Shown: piece after piece, positions 10,591 to 22,464 of the stretch
Layout: each line of letters starts with the position of its first letter
Numbering within the stretch: position 1 is the stretch's first letter
DNA from: Protea cynaroides
Lineage: Eukaryota > Streptophyta > Magnoliopsida > Proteales > Proteaceae
Assembly: GCA_028583415.1 (NCBI GenBank)
Contig: CM053276.1
Location: forward strand, 8,586,663-8,650,662
DNA: 64,000 nt
Direction: 5' to 3'
The notes under the pieces: generated by a model
What the model was told of the DNA's origin: nothing
Database searches by the model: none
What the model saw: only the letters and a program-made list of their open reading frames with translations
Translations under genes and position numbers: made by a program

Positions 10591-11780
10591 GATCGACACG
10601 AGCCAATTTGGCTCTCCAAGCCAAACCTGAACCGGCTCAAACCCAAACCAACCTTTTGGTCTGGAAAGTGTTGGTAGATGATTAATTAGAATAGGAAGTT
10701 TCAGTATTAGGATTTTCCTTATTTATTATTTCTATTTTATGCCATAGAGATTAGATTTGATTCCATAAAGATGTTATTTACTTTCTAAGTTTATTTCACA
10801 TTAGTTTAGGAAAGTTTTACCTTTAAATAGAACATGTATTAGGTTTTTATTTGGAGATTAGAAGATTGAAGAAAAGAAAGAATGAATTGAATATTCAATT
10901 GTGTGCCGGCAGGCAGAAGTGGTGTTCTCTCTCTCTCCCTCTCTCCCAGCGATAAGGAATAGTCCTTTCCTTAGGCTGATTTCCCCCCTTCTTCTTCCCT
11001 CTCCCTTATTCCCTGTTTTCTTCTTATTTCCTTGATTCTTCCCTGTTACTAGTATCGTTTTCCTGTTCTGGGCGGTAGGAACAGTCCACCAAAAGTACTT
11101 CAATCTCCTTCGTTACTCCTTTGTTTGGACTGAGACTTTGGGAATCCCATCATTACCTATAACTGATCCTACCTGCAAAGAATCGGCCCGAGACTTTGCT
11201 GAAACTGAAGGTTTCCAACTGAAGAACAGATCTAAATCTTCCTCTTCCGCCAGGATCGATTTCAGACCTTCAAAACACTTCTAACTCTTGCTGTTTGGAG
11301 TCCCTAATAATGTGATTCAATAGGCCAGGAAGTTGCGACTATGCTCCTAAAATTCCAGCTCAAGAGGAGTCACAGTGATTGAGATATCTCACTCGAAATC
11401 ACTCAGCTGTACCGCCCTGGTCTGCAGTCCAAGGTTGAAGACAAAGTCACGTTTTGTGCCTTTGATTGCTTTATGTTCTTATTTTCCCATATTGCCCCTC
11501 CCTTATTCCTTTAGTCATGAGTTATCCTTTCTATTATGTTAATTCCCACACTGCCCTCATATATTTCAATAGAATTCCAATCTCATTCTAAAGTTCTGTT
11601 TGGGTCTCTACAAATTATTAGAAGAGTTTGATTTATTACCAAATCTGCCATTACTGGTTGAGTTTTTATGTTATTTACGATTCTGCCATTACATCATTGT
11701 TTGAATTGATTATTGTTTTGGGTGGGCCTACTAGCGGATCAAATTAGGGTTTTCTCAACCCGGATCCCGCATCAGGAAAT
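10590..11780. mobile_element. Unidentified 1.2-kb insertion in copia pol
   Basis: Copia integrase sequence stops near 11781 and its continuation resumes near 10590, so the material between is extra. It contains a TGTTGGTAGATG start near 10669, AT-rich sequence, a pyrimidine-rich stretch (10925-11040) and no ORF with a recognisable domain. It could be a solo LTR or an LTR plus leader. Exact borders and a target duplication were not established. Confidence 0.5.
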
Positions 11781-12480
11781 CTAGAACATGAATCGGCATC
11801 TGGTTTATCAAATAGACGGCAATCAGAATAGCGTTACTCCAATACTGAGGAGGAACCTGCATCTCGAACAAGAGAGAGCGAGTAACTTCTAGTAAATGAT
11901 GATTTTTGCACTCAACAACACCATTTTGAGCCTAAGTGTCGACAGAACTAGTCTGATGAAGAATCTCCTAAGTGGCAAGATAAAACTGGAAGGCATCATC
12001 CATATACTCAATACCATTGTCACTACAATGGATTCAAATGGTAGCATCAAATTGAGTGCGAACCATGGTGTAAACATCTGGAAGCAGCGGAAGACCTCAC
12101 TCTTGTGATGAAGGAGGTAGATCCAAGTGACCCAAGTGTGAAAGTCGATGAAGGTAACAAAGCAGCGGAATCCAGAGACCGAAGTACACCGGCAGATAGA
12201 GTTTGCTTGGCTAAAACACAAGCATCACAAAAAAGAATTACAGTGCTGACATAAATGCAGAAAATTTTTAAGGAGAGTCCCCACTAGAGGATAACCCAAA
12301 CGTTGATGCCAAAGTGACAACTTAGAAGTAGTAGTCGACGTGGAATCGGTTTGAAGTGCAGAACGAACAATAAGAATCCTATCGTCTAGCAAATAAAGAC
12401 CACCATGCACCTTACCACAACCAATCGTTCTCCCCGTCACTAGTTCATGAAAGAGAAAATGGGTAGGATAGAAAGTCATT
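11781..12480 (-). pseudogene. Copia GAG-pre-integrase and integrase fragments
   Basis: Minus-strand peptides include KLSLWHQRLGYPLVGTL (GAG-pre-integrase zinc-binding region), then FVTFIDFHTWVTWIYLLHHK of the integrase core, and further on LINQMP near the break. Stops and frame changes occur throughout. The segment ends where the unidentified insertion begins. Confidence 0.85.
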
Positions 12481-12949
12481 TTTCAATTCAAATCATAAGT
12501 AAGACGGCTAATAGAAAAAAGGTTAGTAGTAAAATTCAGTGCTTGAAGAACAGAAGTCAACGATAAAGTGGGAGAACACGCAATGGAGCCCTTCCTTAAA
12601 CGAAGGAAAGGGAACCATTGGCGACATGAACCTTGTCCTTACTAGAACAAGGAAAATACTGAGAAAAAAAACTAGGGGCACCAGTCATGTTCAGTGGCAC
12701 CGGTGTCAATTATCCAAGGGTGAAAGAAAACCGATGCACTATGGCCACCAAAAAAGATACCTAAGGCAGTAGGATTGGAGGCAGAATAAACCGTGGAAGT
12801 GGCGGCGGTAGAAGTAGATGGCCCAGACGAGGGTGGCTCCCTATGAGTCATGAGGCGTCATAGCATGGCAAGCTCATCTTGCGACAGAAAAGAACCAACA
12901 CTGGTAGAGGCGGCACCAATAAAAGCAGACTCAAACGTTTCAGATTGAT

Positions 12950-13866
12950 GAGCAAAGGAGCCACAACCCCGACCACAACCTTGTGACGAACCTACAGGCT
13001 ACATCTGGGCGACTGTGGAGTTTCCAATAGAATTCCTTGGTATGTCATTCCTTACCACAATTGTCACATCGAACAGGTTCTCAGTCAGAAGAAGAGTGAT
13101 CACTGAAACAAGCAAAGCCACTGCCACAAGACTGAGACCCTGACCCAGAAAAAAGAGCTAAATAGTCATGAAAACCATGGGATGATAGACTAGGTGATAA
13201 CATGGCAGTGCGGCGACTGTCTTCCAATTGTACCAAGGAGTAGGACTGCTCTAACTAAGGAAAGGGATCACGGCTAAGCACCTGAGCAGGAATCTGGTCA
13301 TAGGCAATGTTCAGGCCTGCTAGAAAATCGTACACCCGATATTTGTCTTCTCGCTTCTGAAATCCGGTTGCATCATTAGTGTAGGTAGCTTGGAAAGTAT
13401 CATAATAGTCCAACTCCTGCCATAGACTGCGCAGCTTATAGTAGTACTCAAACAAAGAGTGATCCTGTTGTTTGGTCTCATGAAGCTTTTCCTGAGTTCT
13501 TAGACTTGTGCATCATTCCCAACTTGGGATAAGGTTTCGTTGGCTACCATCTAGATTTTGGCTGCAGTATCTAAAAGAAGGTAACCTGAAGAAATATGTG
13601 GTTGCATATTGTTGATGAGAAAGGACATTGCTAATGAATTAACAGAGCTCCACTTCCTCTGAGAATCACTGGTAGTTGTAGGTTGTATCATTTCGCCATT
13701 GATGTAGCCCATATAACCTCGAGAATCAATGGATTAGTAACAAAACCGTGACCATATCAAATAGTTGCTCCCATCAAGACGAACGGAGTTCCCTGGGAAC
13801 AAGGGAAAATGGGTATCGCGACCCATCCCGTTAGTTCCAGAGGAAGTGGTAGTAATGTCGGACATG
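12950..13866 (-). pseudogene. Copia gag fragments
   Basis: The apparent start MSDITTTSSGTNGMGRD lies at 13866 on the minus strand, followed by the copia gag (UBN2-like) pattern with LDGSNY, then YYKLRSLWQELDYYDTF and FLAGLNIAYDQIPAQVLSRD. A CCHC-like knuckle (CDNCGKE.HTK) is near 13050. Several stops show it is dead. Confidence 0.8.
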
Positions 13867-14091
13867 ATGATGGAGCAAAGAGGTTAAGAATCAATTATGA
13901 CCATAGATAAAAAATCGACTGATACATCATCGTAGGAACAGACAGTTCTGCGAATCCATGCAAAACATAAAGAATTCTACAAAATAGAGTTTTTTAGATC
14001 TCCACCATAGTCTGATCTGAAAAACTAGCCTTAGAGAGGGCTCTCGGGGGGTTAAGGCACCACCACCGAGAGCTGCTTGAGGTGGCAAACA

Positions 14092-14096
<5 letters not shown>

Positions 14097-14136
<40 letters not shown>
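14097..14136. repeat. (GA)n microsatellite in copia leader
   Basis: About 20 uninterrupted AG repeats between the copia primer-binding site and gag. Confidence 0.9.
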
Positions 14137-14200
14137 CGAAAGAAGAGAAAAAAAATTGAGAGAGAGACTTGCTAGGGTTGGTTGCCAAGGAGGATCTTTG

Positions 14201-14211
14201 CTTTGATACCA
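14201..14211 (-). promoter_or_regulatory. Primer-binding site of the first copia element
   Basis: The reverse complement reads TGGTATCAAAG, complementary to the 3' end of initiator tRNA-Met with one mismatch from the usual TGGTATCAGAG. It directly abuts the 5' LTR that starts at 14212. Confidence 0.85.
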
Positions 14212-14481
14212 TGTTGAGAGGAATGGTTGACTTGTCTAAAATGATAGAGTATAAAGAAAAGGAGTTACATAGTAAATGCGGTAGGTCTTTAGCAAAAAAA
14301 TAGTAAATGCAGCAGGTGCACACAGAAAATGTGGTAGGTGAGGGCAGCAGGCTACTGCACATGGGCAATAGCCCCACAAGTCAAGGATTCACATGGGCAG
14401 TAGCCCCACAAGTCAAGGATTTACATGGGCAGTAGCCCCACAAGTCAAGGAAGGGCCCCTTGCCTTCTAAATGTTACAACA
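14212..14481 (-). repeat. 5' LTR of the first copia element
   Basis: 270 bases, TG...CA when read on the minus strand, followed by the duplication ATCTC. It contains three direct repeats of TGGGCAGTAGCCCCACAAG (14361-14450). Confidence 0.9.
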
Positions 14482-15279
14482 ATCTCCTTGAGCAATTTAT
14501 TTGGAAACAAGTCTGCATTTTTATTGGCAGTTCTTGAAATACTCAATGCCTAAAACTCTATTAGTTTACATGGTTGAGAGTATTGTTGCATTTCCAGTGC
14601 CATGAGATTTTCCTGTAACCCAAACATTCTTACAATTTGGTTTCTTAATTACAAGGACACTCCCATTATCTTACAAATTGGTTGTGTTGGATAGTCGTGC
14701 TTCCATTTTTAATCAGAGAAACTGAGTCTCCAATCGGTTTTGAATGTATCTCTTGTTTTCAGATAGCATAATTATTATCTTGGTGTACATATCTCATCAC
14801 TTTAATATGGAACTGTTACAATTACAACTGTATCTCACACTTTTGAATAAACTGCATTCATCAGTTTGTCATCTTTTTTCTGCATTTAGTAGATACGCTA
14901 TAGCAGTGTCAAACATTGCCATTCTCTTCCATTCTGTTAAATAGCTCAATTCTACAGGACCAGTTATGGATGAGGAAATGGACCAGGAAATGATGTTTCT
15001 AAAAATATTGTTTCTTTTTCTTTTTCTTTTTTTTTTTCTTTTTCTTTTATCTAAAATTTCATCTGGCCTCGAAAAAAACTTCAATCTCCTGTTTCAAAGG
15101 CTATCTATCCCTCCATTGTCATCAAAATTTAGAAATTTAGGACAACTACATCTGTTCAAAGGTCAAATAAAATGATATATTCTCCTGCACAAGTTCTTCT
15201 GAAAATGAACTGTTTTCTATTTTATCTTCAATTTGTCTCATTTCTATCTAATTTGGTTGGTTATTTTTATCTATTTCAG
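14482..15279. other. End of the 9.8-kb PRAF intron
   Basis: AT- and T-rich intron sequence with a poly-pyrimidine run near 15010-15050, ending in the acceptor CTATTTCAG at 15279. No other feature recognised. Confidence 0.7.
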
Positions 15280-17322
15280 ATCCAAGACAACAGTGACTTC
15301 CTTTTAAATGGTCGTTCTTCTGGTGCAACACTAGAGACAAGGTCAAGTATTTCCCGAAGTCTTACTTCTTTGAGTTTGTCAAGCTCAGATGCAGGGTCAG
15401 ACAATGCAAATATGCAACTAAGAACAAGTATAGGAGATGGTTTTCGACTTAGTGTTTCAAGTGCTCCAAGCGTTTCAAGTGGTGGTTCTGGACCAGATGA
15501 CATTGAATCTTTGGGTGATGTCTATGTTTGGGGAGAGGTTTGGTCTGATGGAAGTTTAGCAGATGGATCTGCAAACCCTTTTCCATCAAAAATTGATGTG
15601 CTTCTTCCTAAACCGTTAGAGTCAAATGTAGTTTTAGATGTTCAACAGATTGCCTGTGGTATTAGACATGCTGCTCTTGTTACCAGGCAAGGTGAGGTTT
15701 TCACTTGGGGGGAGGAGTCTGGTGGGAGGCTTGGCCACGGAATTGAGAGAGATGTCTGTTGCCCTCGACTTGTTGAATATCTGGCAGTCAACAATGTTGA
15801 TTATGTTGCCTGTGGGGAGTATCATACATGTGCCATATCTATGGCAGGTGATCTATTTACCTGGGGGGATGGTACCCATAATTCTGGACTATTAGGTCAT
15901 GGCACAGATGTTAGCCACTGGATACCAAAAAGAATTTCTGGGCCTTTAGAAGGACTTCAAGTTCTATCTGTTGCATGTGGCACATGGCATTCGGCATTGT
16001 CAACTTCTAATGGGAAATTGTTTACATTTGGTGATGGGACATTTGGTGTTTTGGGGCATGGGAACCGAGAAAGTGTCACATACCCAAGGGAAGTTCGATC
16101 TTTGAGTGGCCTAAAGACCTTTAAGGTGGCCTGTGGCGTGTGGCACACTGCTGCTATTGTAGAAATTGGACAAGCCGGTGCAAATGTTTCTTCTAGAAAG
16201 TTGTTTACCTGGGGTGATGGTGATAAATACCGTCTGGGTCATGGGGACAAAGAAACAAGACTAAAACCCACCTGTGTTTCATCACTTATTGATCACAATT
16301 TCCACCAACTTGCCTGTGGACATAGTATTACTGCTGTTCTGACAACGTCAGGGAATGTTTTCATCATGGGAAGTACTGCATATGGTCAGTTGGGCAATCC
16401 TTTGTCTGATGGTAAGTTACCTTGTTTAGTGCAAGATAAATTGGTTGGCGATTATGTTGAAGAAATTTCGTGTGGCTCATTCCATGTTGCTGTATTGACA
16501 TCAAGAAGTGAAGTATTCACTTGGGGTAGAGGTGCCAATGGAAGATTGGGACATGGGGACACTGAAGATCGGAAAGTTCCTACTCTGGTTGAAGCACTGA
16601 AGGATAGGCATGTGAAAAGTATATCATGTGGTTCAAACTTCACTGCAAGTATATGCATTCATAAGTGGGTGTCTAGTGCAGACCAATCACTCTGCTCTGG
16701 ATGTCGACAAGCATTTGGTTTTACTAGAAAAAGGCACAACTGTTATAACTGTGGACTGGTGCACTGCCATGCTTGCAGTTCAAGAAAAGCATTAAGAGCT
16801 GCATTAGCTCCAACGCCAGGCAAACCACATCGTGTATGTGATACCTGTTATACAAAGCTTAAAGCTTCAGAGGCTGGTAGCACCTCTCATTTCAGTAAGA
16901 AGAGTGTTGCTCCTCGACGTTCGGTAGATAGCAGGGAGAGGATTGTTGGGGGAGAGGCAAGGTTCTCAAAGATTCTGCTACCACCTTCCACGGAACCAAT
17001 GAAGTACATGGAGGTCAAGTCAGTAAAGCAGGGGATGAAATCTGAACTTCCTCCCGTAAGCCGAGTTCCCCAAGTTCCATCACTCTTACAGCTCAGAGAC
17101 ATTTCTTTTCCAAGTCCACTAAGTGCACTTCAATTTGCTCTGAAACCAGTTATTACCTCAGCACCTCAGTCGGCAATGAACTCGAGACCTGTTTCACCAT
17201 ACTCAAGTAGGAAACCAAGCCCTCCACGTTCTTCAACTCCTGTAGTTGCTAACAGTTATTTGGATCGTCTCCATAAAACAAATGAAAATTTGTTCCAGGA
17301 AAACGTGAAGTTGCAAAACCAA
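15280..17322 (+). CDS. PRAF-type protein, RCC1-repeat and FYVE exon
   Basis: A 681-codon phase-0 exon without stops, acceptor at 15279 and donor GTAAGT at 17323. Residues 1-78 are a Ser-rich linker (LETRSSISRSLTSLSLSSSD). Residues about 79-455 form the RCC1 beta-propeller, with repeats marked by VYVWGE, VFTWGEESGGRLGHG, LFTWGDGTHNSGLLGHG, LFTFGDGTFGVLGHG, LFTWGDGDKYRLGHGD, VFIMGSTAYGQLG and VFTWGRGANGRLGHGD. Residues about 462-528 are a FYVE finger with eight Cys in CSGC, CYNC, CHAC and CDTC pairs and a basic RKRHNC patch. The rest is a Ser/Pro-rich linker ending in the start of a coiled coil. PRAF proteins bind phosphoinositides and have been linked to Rab-type exchange activity and membrane polarity; this copy's own role is inferred. 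Confidence 0.96.
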
Positions 17323-17463
17323 GTAAGTTGTAATCTTTTTCCCACTTGTGATCCTAAAATTATTGACTTCATTTTTTTCGTGGTTGATAAATTCTGGAGG
17401 CTTAATCTATAAGAAACGTAGTTACAAAGATTTCTTTATTTTTCATGTGCTATGACATTTTAG

Positions 17464-17589
17464 GTTAAAAGTTTAAGACAAGAGCTCCAGAAATCGCAGG
17501 AAAAAGCTGAAGAAGCTGCTTCTTTGGCTAAAGCGGAATCATTGAAGTGTACAGCTGCAAATGAAGTTATAAGGTCAATTGCAACCCAG
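17464..17589 (+). CDS. PRAF-type protein, coiled-coil exon
   Basis: A 42-codon phase-0 exon, acceptor TTTTAG at 17463 and donor GTATTT at 17590. It encodes a heptad-rich segment (VKSLRQELQKSQEKAEEAA, then ANEVIRSIATQ), the coiled coil between the FYVE and BRX domains of PRAF proteins. It is followed by a 19.5-kb intron packed with retroelements. Confidence 0.92.
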
Positions 17590-18109
17590 GTATTTTGTTC
17601 AATGTGAACTCCCTACCATCAGTTATGCTATGATCATTGAACAACAAAAACAGCCAAACCTGTAATAGCCACTAATTTTATTTCTTTTCAATTGTTCTGC
17701 TATGTTATCAGATTTTAGAATGGATATATCGCAGCAGTATTACTGTGAGCTATGTTTTCTTATTATATTTTTTAAATGAGATCTTTACTGGATATTGCTT
17801 TGGTAACATGTGAGTGTGTGTAACTGTTGTTTCATATTATATCACACCATAGTGTATTGGTTTGTAATAATATCAGAAAAATAGGAACCAGCACAACAAA
17901 GAGAGGGTACGAGGAAAGAAGAAGATGGGGGAGAGAAGTACCGACCCTGCTTTGATGGTAGAGCCGAGACTGCTTTTCTCCTCATGCAGTCATTATTATT
18001 ATAGATGAAGTAATTGACATTGGACTAGAGAATGTCGATTCTCCCTATCTATCACCACCAATAGTCCTCCTGATAAGATTGATGACATATTGATAAGGGG
18101 GATGATGTG

Positions 18110-18240
18110 TAGATATCGAGATAATTTAGATGATGTAGGAGACTTGACATCAAGATGATGTAAAAGACTTGTGAACAAGATTGTGTCGAGATGATTTAGA
18201 TGATGTAGAAGACTTGATATCGAGAGGATGTAGATGTAGA
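18110..18240. repeat. Two-copy tandem repeat, period about 73 bases
   Basis: TCGAGATAATTTAGATGATG...GACTTGACATC and TCGAGATGATTTAGATGATG...GACTTGATATC are diverged copies, with shorter GATGATGTA-type sub-repeats. Confidence 0.6.
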
Positions 18241-18380
18241 TAAGCACCATTACTCAGCAGATGAGAAACAGCCTTTCTCGATAAGGAGATGATATCGATG
18301 GCATGGTATTGGATCCCACAGTGATGGGGTCCGATCTGCTATCACTAACATTGTTAATATAAGTAGTACTCTATATGGAA

Positions 18381-18401
18381 ACCTCTCTCTCTCTCTCTCT
18401 C

Positions 18402-18436
<35 letters not shown>
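18381..18436. repeat. Compound microsatellite (CT)n(CA)n
   Basis: About ten CT units are followed by a short TATA junction and about sixteen CA units. Confidence 0.93.
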
Positions 18437-18439
<3 letters not shown>

Positions 18440-19319
18440 GTTAATATATAGATGTAGGAGGATTTGTTTGGGAAATAAGAAGCCCCTTTGACATCTCTTC
18501 ATTTGTAAAGAATTCTTGACGTGAAAACACAGAGACAAAGGGCTGATCTTTGAATAGAAAAAAGAATGGATCTGCAGGGTCCCCAATATTTTATATCATC
18601 TCTTCCTCTAAAATTATGGAAAGAACTATTTTTTATATAATTTTGATTCTGTCAAGCATTTGACGATGCTTCCTGCTTCTATGGCTTTCCTTTATAGGAG
18701 GATCTATATGCAGATAACAGCTATCTTTATCTACTCGCATTGTATTTTAGGGATTCTCCCTCTCACAAAGATATGGACTCTAGGTAAATTCTTAATGTCC
18801 ATGTTGCACTGAACAAAAACTATGAAGCACTGCATGCCTATGTTATTGGTGCAAACAAAGTTCTAATCTTGGATTTTGGTGGCTGCCAAAACTGAGTTTT
18901 TGACAAAATGATCGAAATCTGACTTAGGTAAGCATCTCTAGTTGCTATGTTATGAAATCCTTGGGGGAAGATGAGATCCAATTCTAAGGATTGAGCTGAC
19001 TGAAATGACTGAAATATTGACTGGAGTATTGCATATTTTATGAGTTGTTACTTGTTTCATCTCAGTAGCTCTGAAAACTGAGATTTTTAATCAGGTGCAA
19101 AGCATAGATTTCTATACTTCACACTTTAATATCATCTTCTTGGCTGCATCCTTATATCTGAATGCTACTGTTTCAAAACTTGCTCAAATCCACATATGGA
19201 TTCATTCCCATTAGCAGGACCTTTCTTTTTCCTGTCCTGGGAGCGCGTGAAAAATTAGCACCCCCATCCTAACTTGTTCAACCGGATAGCTGATGTTCTA
19301 ACATTCTGACACTGTCTTG

Positions 19320-19751
19320 TGTTAGACTTTTTGCAGTTCATAGGGTTTCTTCCTAAACCCTAATATCCATACAGAGATCTATAATACAATGATGTTCAAT
19401 GTAATCAATAATAATAGAGACACATACCTGAGAGTAGAAGATTGATTTCCGCCGTTAATCTCCAAGAATGGTGTTGGAGCTTTGATCACAGTCTTCCACA
19501 GCCTGTAGAGGTTCCACGCCTTTCTCACTGTTCGTGGGTACAGAGAGAGGAAAACAACTATGGCTGCGGGGACTCATGACCTAGTATATATAATACTGTC
19601 ACAAACCCTAATCAGTCCCACACTGTAATAGGGATTGCCTATCTCTTTATCTTGTGACGAACCAGACCGAACTGGTCTAACCTAGTGACATAGACTCCCA
19701 CTAATCAATGGGCCTAGTAATTAATTAAGCCCACATATATATATTCCAACA
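19320..19751 (-). mobile_element. Solo LTR, 432 bases
   Basis: On the minus strand it starts TGTTGGAATATATATATG, typical of copia LTRs, and ends with CA. The flanks are TCTTG (19315-19319) and TCATG (19752-19756), a 5-base duplication with one mismatch. No internal region is attached. Confidence 0.65.
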
Positions 19752-20021
19752 TCATGTAGTAGCAAAGCCATCCTGTTTTCATCCACATGTAATCTAGCAG
19801 GCAACTCGTATTACCATATGGCATATGCTCTCATGGCAACTGTTTTCTAGACCCTCTTGACATAGTATCTTCCCCTTGGGAAACATATTGAGCCTTTTGA
19901 AACTGGGGCCAGTTAAAAGTCTTGAGATATATTCCTACTGCAAATCTTCTTGTCTCAGGATCATCGACAAGGCCTATTCCCCTTCCCATTATACCTTCCT
20001 CTTACTGAGCCCTATGGGTTT
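19752..20021. other. Intron sequence between LTR elements
   Basis: About 270 bases with no recognised feature. It continues after the element at 20022-22464, in 22465-22684. Confidence 0.5.
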
Positions 20022-20376
20022 TGTTGGAGATTTTCGGTTTATGGGTCCCATTGGTTAGTTACTTTATTTTCTTGTGTTATTGTTCTTAGGGATAGAAGTC
20101 TATCTAGTTTTCTTTTTTTATTGTTTTACCTTTCCTTAAAAAAATTGGGACTCCTAGTTACTCTAGAGTTCCTGATAGTTTGTAATCTTTCTTATCATTC
20201 ATTATAAATAAAGCTGGAACGATGGGAGGAAGTAACCTCAAATCGATCCCCTCTCTCGTTCTCTTTCTCTTTCTCTCCCCCCTTCATTCACTCCATCTTC
20301 TTCTCTTTCTCTTTCTTTAAGGATTTTTTTTTTATCTTTTTAATATATAAGCATTCTCTTTCTTTATATTGTTACA
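20022..20376 (+). repeat. 5' LTR of non-autonomous element copy 1
   Basis: 355 bases, TGTTGG...TTACA. It matches 22151-22464 in TTAGTTACTTTATTTT, CTATCTAGTTTTC, GGGACTCCTAGTTACTCTAG and CGATGGGAGGAAGTAACCTC. It has about 40 extra T-rich bases near its end. Confidence 0.9.
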
Positions 20377-20388
20377 TGGTATCAGAGC
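20377..20388 (+). promoter_or_regulatory. tRNA-Met primer-binding site
   Basis: TGGTATCAGAGC directly follows the 5' LTR and matches the standard plant primer site for reverse transcription. Confidence 0.95.
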
Positions 20389-22150
20389 GTTTTTGATCTA
20401 TCATTTTGAGAGTCGTTTTTAGGTTCTGGGGTTTGTGGTGAAACCCTAGTTCGTAGAAGAAGAAGAACTAGGGTTTTGATGAAGGTGATGAATGTCTATG
20501 AAGTGCCTGAATATTTATCTGATGCTGATTACTGCAAACATATGTTGCCGTTGCGATTTGCCGCTGCAATAGTTTAATGCTATGTTGGCTGCGGCTCCCC
20601 TATTTTTCCAATTGCTTCCTGATTTCTTGTTTTGCTGGTAACTAATTGGGTAGTAATCAGTTTGCTGCCAAACATTATATCTGATCATCCTCCATCATTC
20701 CCTTACAAATATTGCCACTGCAACTTTGTTGTTAGTGGTTAATGCCCTGCTCTGTTTTCCTGAAAATTCTGCAACTCACCTGTCGTTAAATCCATGGTTA
20801 CTTTGGACATCTAATTGTGATTTGGGATAACCTGTCGGCCTAGGCGATTCCAGATATGAAGTCTTAAGATATTTGGTCTCCATTTGAGGAAGTTCTTTCG
20901 ATGGTTTATCCCCCGACTTGAGTTGCAGAAATTTTCTTCTCTTTAATCATCATCGATTAGACCTGGTATTGCTTGTAGTCAGTTGGATATTGAGTTTCAA
21001 TCCTTGTCCCAAGGATTCAGCTCGATTAAATCTACAGAGGGGAATGTTTGAATAATTTCTTGGTTTCAGATTTCTGCTTTTTTTCCTGTCCTGGAGTTCC
21101 AACGAGGATGAAGACCCACCTTTCACGATTATAACTCTTTTTAAGTTATTTTATTCTTTCCCTTTTATTGTTGCTTCCTATAATACCCTTTTACTTACTG
21201 GTTGCTTCCAGTTTCATCCTTTTGGTCCTAAGGTTCTGTTTGTTTGACTCAAAAGGGACATTTCACAATGCCGATTAATTGCAGTATTGCCATTCCTCTT
21301 TTGTTTACTATCTTTGGCCCTTTGAACATTGTGGTTAATTATTAGATTGCCACTGGATCCATTTGTTCCCTTTCTAATGGTCTGTTTGTCTTTCTATTAT
21401 GGCCCAATAGTTCTGCATGCCTCATAACTTTGGATCCAACCGTTGAATCGACTTCAAATTTGGATCTTATTTGTGGCTGCTCTTGCTTGGGATTTCTTGT
21501 GCTGTTCATCCTTCGAGATGCTACTTATTGCTAGTACTGTATGATGGTGGACTATTTTTTCTTGCATCCTTTGCATTTTTTGTTCACATGGAATACTCTA
21601 CGTGAGGGGGTGATGGAACATATATTTTGCTTATGTTCGTATTTGCTCCTGGGAAAGACCCTTTTATCAGTTTGTTCAAGTCTGCTCAAGGAAGAGAGAC
21701 TCGTGTCTGCTCGTTGGAGAGGCACTTTTATCACCTTGTTTAGGTCTACTCATTGGCGAGAGTCTATTATATGCAACCTTTGTTCAGGTCTACTCATTAA
21801 CGAAAGACTATTATCATTTTTTTTTTTGATAAGCTAAGTCTATTATCAGTTACTTGCACAAGATGTAACCTTTTGTTCAGCTGCACAAGATGCAACTTTT
21901 ATTTAGGTCTACTCATTGATAAGAGACTATAATCAGTTCCACAAGATACAACCTTTTGTTCAGTTGCACAAGATGCTACCTTTATCTAGGTCTACTCATT
22001 AACGGGACACTATTATTAATTGCACGTGATGCAACCGCTGGTAATGCGGTTCATATCTCTTCCTGTTGTTCCAAGATGAAACTCTAGTCTGAGGGGGAGT
22101 GTTGATTTTTGCATATTCCAAGCTAGAGCATGTTCCAGCTTGAGGGGGAG

Positions 22151-22464
22151 TGTTGGAGATTACCTGTTTATGGGCCCACTATAGGGGAAGTGTGTCTCTC
22201 GTGGTTAGTTACTTTATTTTTTCTTGTGTTATTGTTCCTAGGGATATAAGTCTATCTAGTTTTCCTTTTTTTATTGTTTTACCTTTCCTTAAAAACTGGG
22301 ACTCCTAGTTACTCTAGAGTTCCTGTTAGTTTGTAATCTTCCTTATTATTCATTATAAATAAAGCTAGAACGATGGGAGGAAGTAACCTCACATCGATCC
22401 CCTGTCTCTCTCCCTCCCTCCATTACTCCATCTTCTTCTCTTTCTCTTTCTTTACATTGTTACA
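22151..22464 (+). repeat. 3' LTR of non-autonomous element copy 1
   Basis: 314 bases. It starts immediately after the purine-rich TTGAGGGGGAG and ends TTACA. It has a short block (CTATAGGGGAAGTGTGTC) that the 5' LTR lacks. Confidence 0.9.

Larger units (their letters stand above)
7381..14481 (-). mobile_element. Ty1/copia retrotransposon, degenerate, minus strand
   Basis: A near full-length element with LTRs at 14212-14481 (5' in its own sense) and 7381-8408 (3', enlarged by an insertion). It is flanked by a perfect 5-base duplication ATCTC (7376-7380 and 14482-14486). A primer-binding site abuts the 5' LTR, and a polypurine-like tract (reverse of CTTCCCCTCAAG) abuts the 3' LTR. In order from 14.2 kb leftward come gag, zinc knuckle, GAG-pre-integrase, integrase, reverse transcriptase and RNase H, which is the copia order. 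All are broken by stops and frameshifts. It also holds a TRIM-like insertion (7567-8301) and an unidentified 1.2-kb insertion (about 10590-11780). Confidence 0.93.
17590..19319. other. Start of the 19.5-kb PRAF intron
   Basis: Mostly unremarkable intron sequence. It holds a diverged tandem repeat (about 18110-18240) and a compound microsatellite (18381-18436). No gene or RNA was recognised. The last bases, TCTTG (19315-19319), match the sequence after the solo LTR. Confidence 0.6.
20022..22464 (+). mobile_element. Non-autonomous LTR retrotransposon, copy 1
   Basis: Two direct LTRs (20022-20376 and 22151-22464) begin TGTTGGAGATT and end ATTGTTACA. A perfect primer site TGGTATCAGAGC follows the 5' LTR, and a purine tract (TTGAGGGGGAG) precedes the 3' LTR. 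The 1.77-kb interior has no gag or pol; instead it carries degenerate repeats of a CAGGTCTACTCATT...GAGACTATTATCAG module (about 21650-22030). Flanking 5-mers GGTTT and AGTTC match only partly. It must have moved with proteins from another element. Confidence 0.85.

Noticed and set aside
14966..15175. 69-aa Phe/Leu-rich ORF before the RCC1 exon
   Set aside because: A translation of the intron's poly-pyrimidine tract.
15172..15279. Possible upstream start of the RCC1 exon at an in-frame ATG
   Set aside because: Residues are hydrophobic intron translation; the acceptor CTATTTCAG at 15279 and the upstream PH exons make this an internal exon.
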